From Diplocarpon mali (lineage: Eukaryota; Ascomycota; Leotiomycetes; Helotiales; Drepanopezizaceae), in contig JAENRP010000194.1 of assembly GCA_024741835.1 (NCBI GenBank), forward strand, positions 17,318 to 81,317: 64,000 bases of DNA. Direction: 5' to 3'. Numbering within the stretch: position 1 is the stretch's first letter; each line of letters opens with the position of its first letter. A program made the translations under genes and the position numbers. The notes under the pieces were generated by a model, which ran no database searches, was not told where the DNA came from, and saw only the letters and a list, made by a program, of their open reading frames with translations. Positions 34,412 through 48,122 of the stretch are shown here, in pieces.

Positions 34412-34474
34412 GGCCTTACTGCCACCAGTTCTATAGGCCTTACTGCCACTAGTTCTATAGGCCTTACTGCCAAC
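34412..34474 (+). repeat. 24-bp tandem repeat in Gypsy B Gag
   Basis: Two near-identical 24-bp units and part of a third, beginning GGCCTTACTGCCACCAGTTC. Each encodes eight residues (GLTATSSI). Confidence 0.85.
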
Positions 34475-34534
34475 CCTAGTCCTAGAGATATTCCCTCTCC
34501 TAAGCCTACTTAGGAAGAAACCTCCCTTAGTACC

Positions 34535-34569
34535 GATTTCACTCCTAGGCCTAGACTATAAGTGGATTC
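34535..34569 (+). repeat. Palindromic 35-bp unit, copy 6 (forward)
   Basis: Single unit in the Gag region of Gypsy B with core ACTCCTAGGCCTAGACTATA. In-frame translation FTPRPRL, then a RIP-type stop. Confidence 0.85.
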
Positions 34570-36309
34570 TTAAAATACTCCCCTTCTATCGATTAAAGTT
34601 AAGGAAGAATTGACATCTACTCTTACTATATCGGCCCCTCTCTTTTTAGCTACTTAATAGGCTAAAATCGCAAACCTCGTTAGCGCTGCTATAGCCGCTG
34701 CTCTTTAAAATAATACTACTGCCCCTTCTTCCTTAAGTGCTAGCCCTTAGAATACTCAGTCCTTTACCGCCGACTTACTACCTTCCTTAGACTACTACCT
34801 CTTAATTATTAGACCTTTAGTCCTAGCTATCGACCCTTATTAAATCAAGTACCCTTAAACCCATTTTAATAACCACTAGGGCAAAATTACCTATAATACT
34901 TAAAAGATAGCTATAAAGGTATTTATTTAAAAGTACTTAAGTAACTTCACTTTAAAAAAGGACTAAATCACTGCCTACTTTAAGTATATAATAAGTAAAG
35001 CTTAGAACCTAATCTTATAATATATAGATCCTATCTTTACTAATAAGTTTATATACGCTACTAATATCCTTAAGGTCTTAGATTAAAGGTTCTTTAACTA
35101 TAATTATATTTAATCCGCTAAGCTTAAATATAGCAGGCTAACTATAGGTTTATTATTATATAATAAGTTCTAATCCAAGTTCATTACCCTTGCTATAATT
35201 AGAAAGATCGATTAGTCTTACTAGTTTGATAACATTTATAAAAAGGTCTCCTTAGCCTTAAAGAACAACCTTTAAGTAGAAAAGTATAAAATGAATAATA
35301 ATTATATTACTTTAAATAAGTTCTTAGCTATTACAGACCGCAAGGCCTATAATATTAAGTAAAAAGAGGCTTATAATGCTTAACAAGTCGCTCCTACTAT
35401 TATATTCTCTCCTTTAAAGGACCGCGTCCTTAGCATATTAAAAAGGGAGTTATAAAGACCTACTGCTATAGCTACCTCCTTAGCTTCTTATACTTATTCC
35501 CCCTTACCAGCGACTTATTAAGAAAGGTCTACTAGCCTAAAGCTGTTATCTAATCTCTGCTATAACTATAGAGCCCTTAGTCACTATACGATAAACTACC
35601 TAAAGCTAAAGAAGCAAGGCAAGTTTATAATAGCTAAAGTTAAGATAGAAAACAACCTACTATTAGGAAACTGCTAAGCTATAGCAAAGACTCCTATTAT
35701 AGTATAAGTTATAATTTGTAAAAAGACTTAGATTTTGATTCCTACCTATTAATAGGCGGCTGCCAATTCTTAATTCCTATAGAACTAGCTTAAAATAGAT
35801 CATTTATTAAAATAGTTACTTATATTAATAATAGAGCTAATATTTTCAATATTATTAAGACATCTTTAGCATACTAGCTCTCTTAAAGACTTAAGGTAAA
35901 GTTTATTAAACTACCTAAATTAATTACTCCTATTAGCTATAATAGCCTTAAAGGAGAAACTATTCGATTTGCTATCTTACTTACCCTTATAATCAATAGG
36001 CGATAAATAAACTTCCCTTTCTTAATCATAAGCTTAAGAGCAACCGACATTTTAATTAATAGGAAGTTCCTAAAGTACTATAACCTTAAATAGTCCTATA
36101 AAAGGGGAAAAAACAGCATCTCTTAGCTTAAGGATATGCCTATTATCTTCTACTTTAATTAATACGTATTAATCGATCTCTTATAACTAATAAAACCCTT
36201 AATAGCCTAGTAAGACATCGATTATTAAGCAGCTATAATAGACGCTAAGGACAAAGACCTTAGAATAGCCTAAGCCTAGCTCTTAGTGCTAGCAAGCACT
36301 AACGCCTCG

Positions 36310-36389
36310 AATTCCACTCCTAGTCCTGGCCTATAAGTGAAATCTGCGAACTCGAATTCTACTCCTAGTCCTAGCCCGCGAGTAAAATC
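36310..36389 (+). repeat. Palindromic 35-bp units, copies 7-8 (forward)
   Basis: Units 36310-36344 and 36355-36389, 45 bp apart, in the protease-reverse transcriptase linker of Gypsy B. They translate as NSTPSPGL-stop-V and NSTPSPSPRV. A truncated third start (CGATTCCTACTCCTA) follows at about 36398-36412. Confidence 0.9.
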
Positions 36390-38271
36390 TACTAATTCGA
36401 TTCCTACTCCTATAGCCTTTTATAAACCTAAGGATAGTAGTTTCTTTAAAGATTTAAAAAGAGATCTGAACTATATAAAGAAGGCTTTGCTAAGAGTATT
36501 AGACCCCTTGCTCCCTCTCTTAATAAAGAAGAACGCTACTTTAAAGCTAGCTTACTAGATTAGCCTAATCTTAGCTTTAATAATCAGCGCCCTTTACTAC
36601 CGCTTTATAACTAAGGTAAGATAAGCTATATAAACTTAAGAACTAGCGCTTAAAGAGTTTATATTCGTAAGCTCTATTTATAATCTAGACTAAGAAATCA
36701 ATTGCTAAGAATCGGTTAGATAAGCTAAAATTAGCTCTCTTAGCCTTAGTTCGGCGCTATAAGCTAAGTATAAAAGTAATAATAAGCTAATAGACTAAAA
36801 GCTCCTGCCTTAGTATACTAAGTTTAAGAATATCTTTAATCGCTAAGCCTTTAATCAATTGCTAGAACTTAAGCTAAGGGTAGATTATAAAATCGAGCTA
36901 ATAAGCGAGAACAATTTAATAATCGAACCCTTTTGCCGCTTTACTAATAAATAGCTCTTAAAGGTCAAGAGCTATATTCTTAAGAACCTATATAAAGGAT
37001 TTATCGAAGCTTTAAGTTCCCCTTAGGTAGCCCTAATCCTCTTTATTAAAAAAGCTAATAGCTCCTTACGTCTATATATTAACTACTAGAAACTAAACGC
37101 CTTAATAAAGAAAGACCCCTACCCGATTCCCCTTATTAATAAGATAATAGCATATATATTAAAAGCTTGTGTTTTTATAAAAATCGATATATAATAAGCC
37201 TTCTACTATATCCGCATATTAGCTGATACTAAGGACCTAACTACCTTTTACACACGCTATAGGACCTATAAGTATAAGGTTTTACTATTTAAGCTGATAA
37301 ATAAGCCTATTACCTTTTAAAGGTTTATTAATAATATTCTCCTTAAGCACCTTAACGATTTCTACTCTGCTTACTTAAATGATATTCTAATTTACTTAGA
37401 AAACTCCTTTAATTATAAGATTTATATTAAGAAGATCTTAGGAATTCTTTAATACTATAGCCTTTAAGTAGATATTAAGAAAAGCGAGTTTAAGGTTATT
37501 AAGACTAAGTTCTTAAGGTTTATTATTAGAGTTTATAGAATTAAAGTAGACCTTAATAAGGTCTTAGTCATTTAGGAGTAGAAATATACTAAGAATGTAC
37601 ACAGTATATAAAGCTTCTTAAGGTTCTGTAACTTCTATTAAAGGTTTATTTAAAGCTATAGTTATATCTGCCGACCCTTAATAGCTTTTATAAGAAATAT
37701 TCCTTTTGATTTTAATAACGCTTATAAGGAAGCTTAAGAAGCTCTGCGCTTAAAGCTCTAAACGACCCTGATTTTATACTACTATTACCCTTAGAAGTAG
37801 ATAAGGCTTAAGACCAACGCCTCCGATAGCATAGTCGCTAGCGTACTCTCTTAACTCTAGGAAGACGAGAACTACCACCTAATTAGGTACTTCTTAAAGA
37901 TAATAAATAACACTAAGCTAAATTACCCTATTTATAATAAAGAGCTCTTAGCAATTTTTAAATCGTTCTACTAGTATAAGGCAAAGCTACTTAAGGCCTA
38001 GAAAATAGTATATATATATATAGATCATAAGGCCCTTAAGTACTTTATAACAACTAAGGACTTAATAGCTTAGTAGGCTTGCTAGGCAGAGTTCTTTGCT
38101 AATTTCAACTTCCTTATTATATACTAAATAAGTATAATAAATACGCTAGCTAATACACTCTTACATCAAGACTAAGAGCTAACCCCTCTTAAGGCCAGGA
38201 AACAAGCTTTACGCCACTAGTAGCTCTTACCTAATAATAAGCTCTCTATAGAAGTACTCGCCACTAGAGGC

Positions 38272-38351
38272 GATTCTACTCCTAGGCCCGGCCTACGAGT
38301 AACTTTAGCGCAGATCGATTCTACTCTTAGGCCTAGCCTACGAGTAACAAC
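38272..38351 (+). repeat. Palindromic 35-bp units, copies 10-11 (forward)
   Basis: Units 38272-38306 and 38317-38351, 45 bp apart, between RNase H and integrase of Gypsy B. The first is the best palindrome: arms ACTCCTAGGCC and GGCCTACGAGT around one base, with a single mismatched pair. They translate as DSTPRPGLRV and DSTLRPSLRV. Confidence 0.92.
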
Positions 38352-40002
38352 TGTACCAATCGCGCTAATAAAGGCACTTGCCGACCTAACGTCTAAGGTC
38401 GAGTACGATATAGCAAGCTACTATATTATTAATAAGGTCATTTAAGCTAATAAGACCTCCTTTAAGCTATAGAAGTTCTAAGATAAGGCGCAGAGCTATA
38501 GCCTCGATTATAAACTCAGCTAAGGCAAACTTTTCTTTTAAAGTAGACTTATCGTACTATCTTAACCTCCCGAATTGCAAATAGCCTTAATTTATTATAT
38601 ATATAAGCAACCTTGCGTCGCATATACTAGAATCGGGAAAACAAGGCTTCTAATAGGAAGAAAATACTATTAGAAAAGTCTTAGTAGCAATATTAGCACT
38701 TATATTTAAAACTATTATTATTTGAAAATGAAAGCTTATTATAATAAGACCCTAGGTTTCTTATAACCCTTGCCAATTCCTAAATAAGCTTACTAACACT
38801 TGATAATGGATTTTATAAAGCTTCTACTTAATAAACTCAGTTATAATTTTACCTTTATAATTATCGATAGGTTATTAAAGAAGGCAGTTTCGATTCTATA
38901 CTATAATTCGATCGATGCAAAAGGCCTTATAAAGTTGTTTTTAGTTCATTAGATATACTATTTTAGCATACCCGACTCGATTCTATTAGATAGAGGCGCC
39001 TAATTCGTCTCTTCCTTTTAAAAAGAATTCTATCAGATACTAAGTATAAAGGTCAAGCTAATTATAGCTTATAACCCTAATATCAATAGCTAAACTAAGA
39101 TTATAAACCAATACTTAAAATAACGCCTTAGACTATTCTACTTATACTATTAAGACAATTGGAGTCGTCTCTTGCCTTTAATAGATATTGCCTAATTGAC
39201 TTTACCTTATAAATCCCTAGGGCAAATTTCCCCTTTCTAAGTGCTAAACAGCTATAAAGCTCGCTCCTCTTAGAATTTAATTAACCTAAAACCTTTATAA
39301 ATAGCAAATAAAAGAGTAAATCGTAAAACAGCGCTTTATATAGCTATTAGAGCTTAAAAAGTAGTCTAATTCGCTTAATTGTCTCTTTAAGTATAATAAG
39401 CTAAAATGAAACGGCTTGCAGATCTTTACTACTAGCTAATTAATTAGACTATAAGAGATAATATGCTAATTAGTATTAAAAATTAGAAACTGGACCGGCC
39501 GAGCCGAAAGCTCTCTAATAAGTAGTATAGCTTAATAAAAGTATTAGAAAAGCTAAGAGAAAGCTAAAAGCTATAATTGCTTAATTTACTTTATTCGATC
39601 TACCCTATATTCTACTCCTACTTATTGCGAAAATACGTTCTTAACCCTTTGCTAGGCTAAGCTTAGGAACCTCCTACTCTAATTAAAATATTACTAGAAT
39701 AAGAGAAATAGGAGATAGAAGAAATAATTGGATCTTATATTTAAGTTAGGAAGCTCGAATATCAGATTAAGTGGAAAGGAGCTAATAAAGACCTCGAATA
39801 ATACCTATACTCTAATGCTATAATAATGCCGCATGCTATTCGAGACTTCTATTTAAAAAACCCTTAAGCTAAGAGGCTACTAAGGGCGCTATTAAGCTGG
39901 CTTAGGTTATATAATAATAGAATTGACGATTATAGGGACCTAGAGGACAATACGCTTATAGATACAACTGCGCAGGCGTAGTTTTTTAAAGAGGAGGGGT
40001 AG

Positions 40003-40256
40003 TATTATAGCCGCATTATATATACGGTTATATTACGTATTAGTTAGGTATACGAAGTCAGGTGCCTGCTAAGGTAGCAAGGTGGCTGGATTATATATAT
40101 ACTAGTGAAGCACTTGTACTTATTCTAGAAGAGCTTTACTAAAGACCTCTCTTCTTCTTCATCTTTTCTTCTCAATTACATAGCGTACCTCTTAAGGCAA
40201 TATAGTCAGCGTCATTCGATTCTCGCCTTCTGTACGCTCGAGAGCGAGTCGTAACA
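40003..40256 (+). repeat. Right LTR of Gypsy B
   Basis: 254 bp starting TATTATAGCCGCATTATA and ending GAGTCGTAACA. It is less degraded in its right half than the left copy. Confidence 0.92.
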
Positions 40257-40367
40257 CTACTACTCCATTCTTAGCAAATTCCTTACTAACCCTTTGCTAT
40301 AATATATAGCAGCTTCAAAACGAGTTTTACAATACTTATAAGGAATGCGATTCTATTATACTACTTT

Positions 40368-40666
40368 TATAGGTTCTATACCGGTAATTGATATTTATAT
40401 GAATATAGTTAAGTACTTATTATTAAAAAGAATCTATTATAATGTCTATCTATCTTTATATAACTGAGATAGTACCTTTATACCTTTAAATGTCCTCCCT
40501 CTTATAGTCCCTCTTAGCTGCATATGAATATCCTTCTAAGGTCCTCCGGCTGAATAGCCGTTTGAAATGCATATAAAACCCCTTATATTATATATAGTAT
40601 AACTATATAGGATGACCTTAGGAACAAGGGCAAGTTGCCTCTTATATAGGAATCTGCGTACTAATA
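40368..40666 (-). repeat. 3' LTR of Copia C
   Basis: 299 bp; plus-strand ends TATAGGTTC and GCGTACTAATA. More heavily RIP-mutated than its partner. Confidence 0.92.
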
Positions 40667-42599
40667 CTAGTAGTACTCTCTTTTAAAAAGACCTTTTTAA
40701 CTTATATAAGGAAGTACGTAGAATAGGTATATAAAGGAGGTAGATTGGTAGCAAATAATTAAATGGTAATAAAGAATAAAATAGTAAAGATAAATAGCTT
40801 AATAGTAAAGGTAAATGTAATAGGTAGTAAGGATAGTATATAAAAAGTAGAATAGTAAAGATAAAGGCAAATAGTAAAGAGGGAAAGGAAAGGTATTTAA
40901 ATAATAGAAGTAATCTAAAGTCTTTATTTAAGCCTTATAGTAGTGCGATTATAGTCCGGTTGCATTCTAATAGGTTCGAGACTCTTTATTAAAGAGTCAT
41001 CTGGAGTTATAATCTACTATAGCTATAAATTATAATAATTTATAGAAGGGAAAAGAAGGGCCTTTAAGAAGGTATATATATTGAGCTTTCCTCCTCCTTT
41101 GATCTTTTAACTCTAACTCCTACTTTTTATAAGTAGGTCGATTCCTCCTCTTGCTTTTAAGTTAATTAACCTTATAGTAGATCTTATCTCATATTATTCT
41201 ATTAATACTATTATTATTATTAGTAAGTGTTTTAATTATTAGCTAACCCCTTCTAATATATATATCGCTAACTTAGATAGTACTTAAATGCAATCTAGAA
41301 GACCTGCCTAAGGCGTTTTAGGTGCTTTGCGTATATTATACGCAAGTGATATTAAGAAAGGAGGCTAGTAAGAATAATACTAGCTATATATATATATTTA
41401 ATACTCTTACTTTTAAGAAGTATGACTATTGTATTACGTAGTAGGTAAAGTATATTTTAGTAAGTGCCTTTTAATATCCTCTTACTTTAATAACCTCTAA
41501 TAGATGTCTATTTTAGATACTTATCTAGGCTTAGGATAAGTATATTATTCTTTAGGATGCTCGGGTTAGTAGTAATATTAAAGTAATCTAAGAGGCGGCC
41601 CAAATCCTATTTAAAAAGACTTAGATATAAATCTCTATAGTTTTAAAGACTTAGGATGCCCTTTAGCTAGCTTAGCTAAACGAAGCTTATGCCCTCTATT
41701 ATAGTATCAACCTTACGAATACCTAGTAGGCTATAAGTGCCCTTAAATCCATTTGATATTAATAATTAACTGTTTATAAGATCTATTACGCGCTATTTAA
41801 GGCGGTAATACTACCCTTAGGCATCTTAAGACTTAAGGCGCTAAGGTACTTAGCGCCCTTTAATATATAAAGGGGTTATTTAGCTCAGCTAAAGGCTATT
41901 CTTAGGCTCCCTTTAATAATATCTGCTGCTAAAAATGTAAGGGCAGATAGGTGCCTTTTAAGGGCTCTTTAAAGGGTAAGGATCTGGATCTCAATAATTT
42001 AAATAAGCTAAATCTAAAGGAGATCGCGGCCGCTCTTGCTTAAGTGCAAGCTTAAGAGGAGCGGGCCAACTTAGCCGCTGCTTTAAGTAGTAAGGCTTCT
42101 AGGCCTTAGGGGTTTAGAGATCTACGCTTTAGAAATCCTAGTGCTTAAGATAGGTGCTTATTAAGGGTAGAATTATTAGTAGATTATTATTTTTAATAAT
42201 ATAATAATTGCTGCTTTACTATAACCTCCTTCTTTAGTACTGCTTAAGTGATAAAAAAAATGCAAATATGCGCAGGTAAGTAAGAAAAGATAAAAAGAAG
42301 GTAGTAATAGCAAGTATAGGAATATAGTAAGAAAAGATAAAAAAGAAGGTAGTAATAGTAAGTGTAGGAATATATCTTATAGTAAAATAAAAAAATAAAA
42401 AAATTGCTAATAGCTTGCAATTAAAAATATCGGATATTATTAATCTAAGACCTTTTTAAGTCTAGTTATACCCTAATAAGCCTTTGTACCTATCTCTCCT
42501 TTCTAATAGTTATCGAATTAGTATCTACTAGTTGCTAAAGGGCCTGATTTGGATTGGCTTTTGTTATAGCGTTAGTAGGGTTGCTAGCGCTATCGATTT

Positions 42600-45500
42600 A
42601 ATATATCTTTATAAGCTTCTTATTCTTATATGATTATCGAATAGCCATTATATCGATTATCAATCGCTTCTCCTTTATAGTACCTAATTTGATAATACAC
42701 TTATATAAGGAGAGGGAATCTGTATATATAATAGTAGGGAGGTAGGGTAAACTTAGCTTAGCTGTTACTATATCGATTGTTATAGCTATAGAAACCAGCA
42801 TATTAATACCTGCTACTATAGTATACAATTCGGAGGCTAGTATAGCTCTTGTTACTCTCTTACACTTTGTTAAGCTATAGTATAGAATATTGCCTTTTAA
42901 AGTAAATTGCGATTCTCTTTCCTCTTTAGTAGCTAGTACGATAATATAGCCGATCTGCGAGCTTAAATCCTTATTATTAGTAAAAGATCCATCGATAAAT
43001 ATGAATAGTTTAGTATTTTACAAATTGATAGTAAGGTAGGTCAGGCCTCTTTCGAGGTTGTTTCAGATTCACTTAAGTCGCTTATTCAGATTCTTTGCAT
43101 CTTAAACTATTAGATCCTAGTATTAGACTATAGCTAATAAATCGAAGGAAGCTTCTGGCTAGTAGATTGTAGCTAAATAAGCTCCTTTTGCTCTTTGCTT
43201 TAGGTATTATTACTTATAGCCCTCTTAAGAAGTATCGACTAGTTCTAGCCTTTAGCCTTGGCCCTTTTATCGCATATATACTATATCCCCTTCTTAGGAA
43301 ATAATATACTTATTGAAAGCTAGTGATTTAGTGCTCGATAGGTATTATATTAGCTTTGTAAGGAATCCTACCCTTTTGATCTTATCCTCCTCCTTTTTTA
43401 AGAAGTCTACTTCTCCAAGTATTAAAGTGTTATCTATTTGTATTCCTATTATGCTAAAAAAGGGAGAAGTGCTTAAGGTTAATAATAGATAAGGGTCATA
43501 AGTTGAGTTGGCTATATTAAGATTGCTGCAATAGTGCTTATAGTAGGTATTAAACTAGTGATTTCCTAATTCGGGAATACTATAGAGTAGTAGTACCACT
43601 TTAAAGATTATACTTATAGGGAATAGCTTAGCGATATCTTATAAGGGAAATATAAATATATCGCGTAATAGCTTTAAAGCTACTTAGGTATATACTTATA
43701 TAATATCCTATAGGCTGAGAATGCCCTTCTTGCCTTATTCTTTAAAGTGTTCCTGGACTAATACTAAAAGGCATACTAAAAGGCGTTGGCTTACTTATTA
43801 GATCATTAGAGATTAGGTGATTATACCTTCCTCCTTCTTACTAGTATTATTCTAGGCTTATATAATTAGGTGTGATTTCTTAAATAGGTGATCTATCTCC
43901 TTTCCCTTTATCTTATCAACTATTCTTAATTTGAAGATCCTTTTGCCTTTTATAGTAAGGTTATTTTTATTTATTAATATAAATACCCCTTTGTTTATTA
44001 GCCTTTAGTACTCCTTTAAGCGAGATTGTTAGAAAGGGCGCCTAGGAGTAGTGATCTTGCCTTTTGCCTATAGCTTTTGCGACAGTTCTTGGTCCTTATT
44101 CTCCTTCTCTATTAGGAATACCTCTGATTTAGCCATATATAACTTATCATCTGCTTTAAAGGATATCTATATCTTAGCATTATAATTGTTATTAATTATA
44201 AGAAGACTGGAAATAGGCTTAACAAAGGGAACCTCTACTCTTGGCGATTGCTTGTAGCTATTAAGTTGCAGCTTAATTAAGTGAGAGGGCTCTACTTCTT
44301 TATTAATATTAGTTGCGTTCTACTCCCTTTTAGTAGTCGTTTGATCCTTAGGTTTAGTTCCTTTAGTTTCCTCTAAGTAGTTTTCTTTATTATCGATTTT
44401 AAATAGATGTACGCTTATCGATTTAAAGTACTTTATTCTGCCACCGATATTGACTATATAGGTTTCGTTCTCTAAGCCTAGGAACTCGAATAGGCCTATC
44501 TATCCTCCCTTCTCTTAATATACTAATATTAGGTCTTTTAGCCTTAAATCGTAGATATAAGTGGTTCTAGGGCCATTCCTTATACTTAAAGCGTTATTAA
44601 CCTTGCGAGTAGTATAGATCTTTCTAACTTCCTTTATAGCCTTTTTAATTATTACTATCCTTTATTCTACTAATGGATTTAATAGATCTAGTTTAGTTAG
44701 CTTTAGATATACTTTGAAAATGAGTAAGGTAGGAATTATCTTATTAGGTCCTATTATATTATTGACTGCTTTAATAGCTATTTGTAGCCTTTTATTATCG
44801 CTTAATCGGGGGTGTTTAACTATTATTATTTTAAAGGTATATCTTAAAGGGTAATAATACTATTCGACCTTGCTAATAGAGTGGTGCGCCTTTATAGGAA
44901 TTAGCTTAAGGGTTATTCCTATAGATCTTAGAGAGCTTTTGAACTCTACTAAGTTGAAGTTAGTGCTATAGTTGTATACTATAAAATTAGGAGGTCTAAT
45001 ATATATATTTAGCTAAGCTAATTTAAGGGCTTAAAATATTGCATTAGCCGAATATGCTCCTATTCCCTTCTATAAAAACCTTATAGCTTTAAATCCTATC
45101 GCTTTATCAACTATATAAAAGGCGTTCCTTCTACCGAATTAAGTAATATTGATATATATAGTATGATTGAAGTTAATATTATCTTATAGCTTAAATCGGA
45201 ATCTATAAGGGGCGTTGGCGTGGAGTTGGTAGTATTGGTATATTTTCCTTACTCTTGCTATAATACTGGAGTTTATATTATAACTAGCCTAGTTTAAGAG
45301 GTATTTAAGGTACTTTATCAAAAGATATCCGAATCTTTTATATAGCCTTTGGATCTCTATTTCTATTAAGTGGTATATATTAATTATACCTTTTAAAGTT
45401 ATTAGAAGTTGCTCTATTATATTAAGTAAGAGCTATAGGTACTTGTGTTTTTTAATAATTAAGTATTTCTCCTTACTAATGATAAGTAAATTATATAGAT

Positions 45501-47900
45501 TGTCATATTTAGCTCCTATTTTATTAAGTTATTATAAGCAGACTAAAAATAGTATATCTGCCTTTATAATTAAGAACTCTATAAGGCCTACTGGTATTCG
45601 AATAGTTGTTTTGCTGATTATATCTCACAAACCTACCCTAAAGGTAATTTTGTGCTTTTCAGCGCTAAGTGGAGTTAGAACTGCGTCTTATATATTTTGT
45701 AAGACTTTAAATTAGTTGATTTCTCTTATATTTTTATTTAAAGCGCTTATATTAATTAGGAATCCTTAAAAGAACTGATCCGTCTACTAGGTTATAAATA
45801 CCTTAGGGTCTATTTATATAGGTTTATTAACCCTTATTATTAAAAGGTATTTAGCCTTTTGCTTTTCAAGCTGGTTAAGCATAGTTCTTAAGCCATACTC
45901 CTTCTTAAAAGCTAGGAATACTATAGTGAAGTTGATATTACTATCCTTAGGGTTGCTAATTGCTTAGTCCTCCTCTTTTAAAGACATTTCCTATTTATCC
46001 TTATTGGTTCTATTGCCTTTTGAATATACTCTATTATCTTCTTAAGCTAGGTATGCCTTATATGTTTTATCTATTAGCTTATACCCTTCAGCTTATCGGC
46101 TTGCTATATAGCGAGACTTCTAGGCAGCTCTTTCTTCTTCTAAGTGCTTACTACTATAGCAGTCCTTTTTCTAATATATAATATACCTTATATAGCTTGG
46201 TTTCAGTTAGAAGGTTATTCCTCTCTTATTACCTTAGGTAAACTTTATCTTTCTATTTGAAAAGTGCGCTATAGATTGCCCTTACTCTTTAGCTAAATGA
46301 TATTAGGGTCTATTAGTAGCTAAACTAAGGTGCTAGGATCTAGATAGTCTATCCTAGGTAACTACTTTTGCGCAAGCTTATAAGCTATTCAATAGGGCTG
46401 GGAATATTGCTAATGGCTTAAAAAGTGCTATTTGGAAGAGCTGATTCTTAGAAATACCTTATATAAGTCTATCTTTAATCGATCGATCGTTCCTTATACT
46501 AGTATATAGGCCTAATTGCAAGTTCTATAGCTCTTTAGTATAGTTTTTAAGTTGGGTTAGGATTAGTTTCCCCTTCTAATAGTCTTCTTATTAGAATAGG
46601 TTAAATATTAGTTGAAACCACTTCCTTAAGAATTTGCTACTTCTCTCTTCGGTCTTGTAATTAGCCCGAATGGCCTCTACTAGCTTGGCAAACTTGAAGT
46701 TCTTATTTTATAAGTACTAATAATAGTATATTGAGGCCGAGTCTTATAGTATAAATAGAAAGGCTTTATATTATATGCTTTAGTCTATTAAGGCTCTTTA
46801 GTATAAATTGGTAAATATATAAAGCTTTTCATTAAGGTGATCTTTCCTGCTTAAGTATTAAGTCTCCTTAGTATATATCTTATTTAGATTTATAAGGGTT
46901 TTGGCCTAATTTGAAGTTAAAGGTTCTATAATATACTAGGATAGTTAAGCGTCGCTTTAGTTAAGGTTTAGAAGCGCTCTTAAACCCCTCTTTATAGTAA
47001 AGGGTAGTAATGATTTGTCTCTTAATTAGATCGGTAGTATTAGTATTGGATTTAAGATCTCCAGGTATTACAAGACTAAGGTTCGCCTTAATTAGGATTG
47101 ATAAGGTATTCTTTTAAAGTTATACTATTTGGTTATTTGTCTTAAAGTGTCCGCTTTATATAGGTTATCTTATAAAGTATTATTATTATATCTAAGGTAT
47201 CCTTGCTAAAGCGAGTCTTAGCGTACTATCTCTTATTTAGCTATAGTAACCCTTTAAGCGGGTGGCTTACTTATTCGTATAGATTTAGCAAATTCTAAGG
47301 TAGACCTTATTTTATATCTTAGAGATTGTACTATAACCGAGTTCGGTACTTCTTAGGTTTATGACTTTAGCTGGTCTTTTGGCCACTTATTTCCTTCTTA
47401 GTATACTATATTGAAAAGTGCTTAGCTAATTGAAACGCCCTTCTTATATTAAACGTATACTCTATAGTACTAAAGGTTGTCCTTTAGGTGTTATCGAATA
47501 TCCTTATTTAGCGATTTAAAGTCGCTAACTATCCAATCTTAGAACTCCTCTTAAAAGTCTTTAGCGAGATATAACCCTCTCCTTTTGCTATCTTATAATA
47601 TCTTTTGGAAGTTCTTTATATATTGATCTTTTAGTCTAAGGGCCTTTTCGCTAGGTTGATCCTTTTAAGGTCTTGTATCTCTTTCGAGGTCTTTTAATAT
47701 CTAGGGTTACCTTAGATTAAGTGGTATTAATAGTCCTCTTTTAATTATTTCTTAATATTATCTAGATATTGCTTTATGCTCTAATAGGGTTTGAAAGAAG
47801 TCTAATATAGTTGTATTTTACATATTATTATGCTATTATCTAGTTATAGTTAGGATACCGATTGCACTTCGGTTTTGCCTTAATTGTAATATATAATAGA
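42600..47900 (-). pseudogene. Copia C polyprotein remnant
   Basis: On the minus strand, the RNase H region is open for 64 codons at 42634-42828, reading YTIVAGINMLVSIAITIDIV and IYTDSLSLYKCIIKLGTIKE, a typical fungal Copia RNase H with its TDS active-site context. Upstream, near 43385-43460, the polymerase block reads IGIQIDNTLILGEVDF, the family's DD motif with one Asp changed to Asn. Around 43960-44040 an RT start reads ESRLKE-like then NKGVFILINKNNL. Stops of RIP type are frequent. The left limit of Gag is not resolved. Confidence 0.8.
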
Positions 47901-48122
47901 ACGTAGGTAGAAGAGGATAGTATCTACCTTTAAAGTAATAACTTTAGCTAGATTTGCGTACCTTTCGCCTTTTTCCCTTTGGTAGTAATTGATATTACTT
48001 TATATATTTAGATTAGTATTTAAAGTAAGCTGGAAATATAATTAAATACTTTTTAAAATTAAGAAAGAATTCTTTAGTTTAATAACTTTACTATCTATAG
48101 TAAAGGTGCTACTATTAATTAG

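Larger units (their letters stand above)
34300..39975 (+). pseudogene. Gypsy B Gag-Pol-chromodomain remnant
   Basis: A degraded zinc knuckle (CYNYRALSHYTINY, Cys-to-Tyr changes) lies near 35558-35600, and a protease-end segment DILINRKFLKYYNL near 36046-36090. Reverse transcriptase is readable as GFIEALSSP, LRLYINY and KLNALIKKDPYPIPLINK (37000-37145) and YLNDILIYLENS for the catalytic block (about 37373-37410). RNase H reads KTNASDSIVASVLS and NYPIYNKELLAIFKSF (37810-37975), integrase HLIMDFIKLLLNKLSYNF near 38795-38850, and a chromodomain VRKLEYQIKWKGANKDLE near 39745-39800. Expected Trp and Gln codons are repeatedly TAG or TAA. Confidence 0.88.
33105..40256 (+). mobile_element. Nested Ty3/Gypsy chromovirus (B)
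   Basis: LTRs of exactly 254 bp (33105-33358 and 40003-40256) with the target-site duplication CTACT on both sides (33100-33104 and 40257-40261). A polypurine tract, AAAGAGGAGGGGTAG, ends immediately before the right LTR at 40002. It is inserted within the reverse transcriptase-RNase H part of Copia A in the same orientation. It encodes Gag, protease, reverse transcriptase, RNase H, integrase and a C-terminal chromodomain, all with RIP-type stops. Confidence 0.94.

Noticed and set aside
44041..44062. Half copy of the palindromic unit (CGCCTAGGAGTAG) in Copia C
   Set aside because: Only one arm matches and it falls in a conserved part of the Copia reverse transcriptase; likely coincidence.
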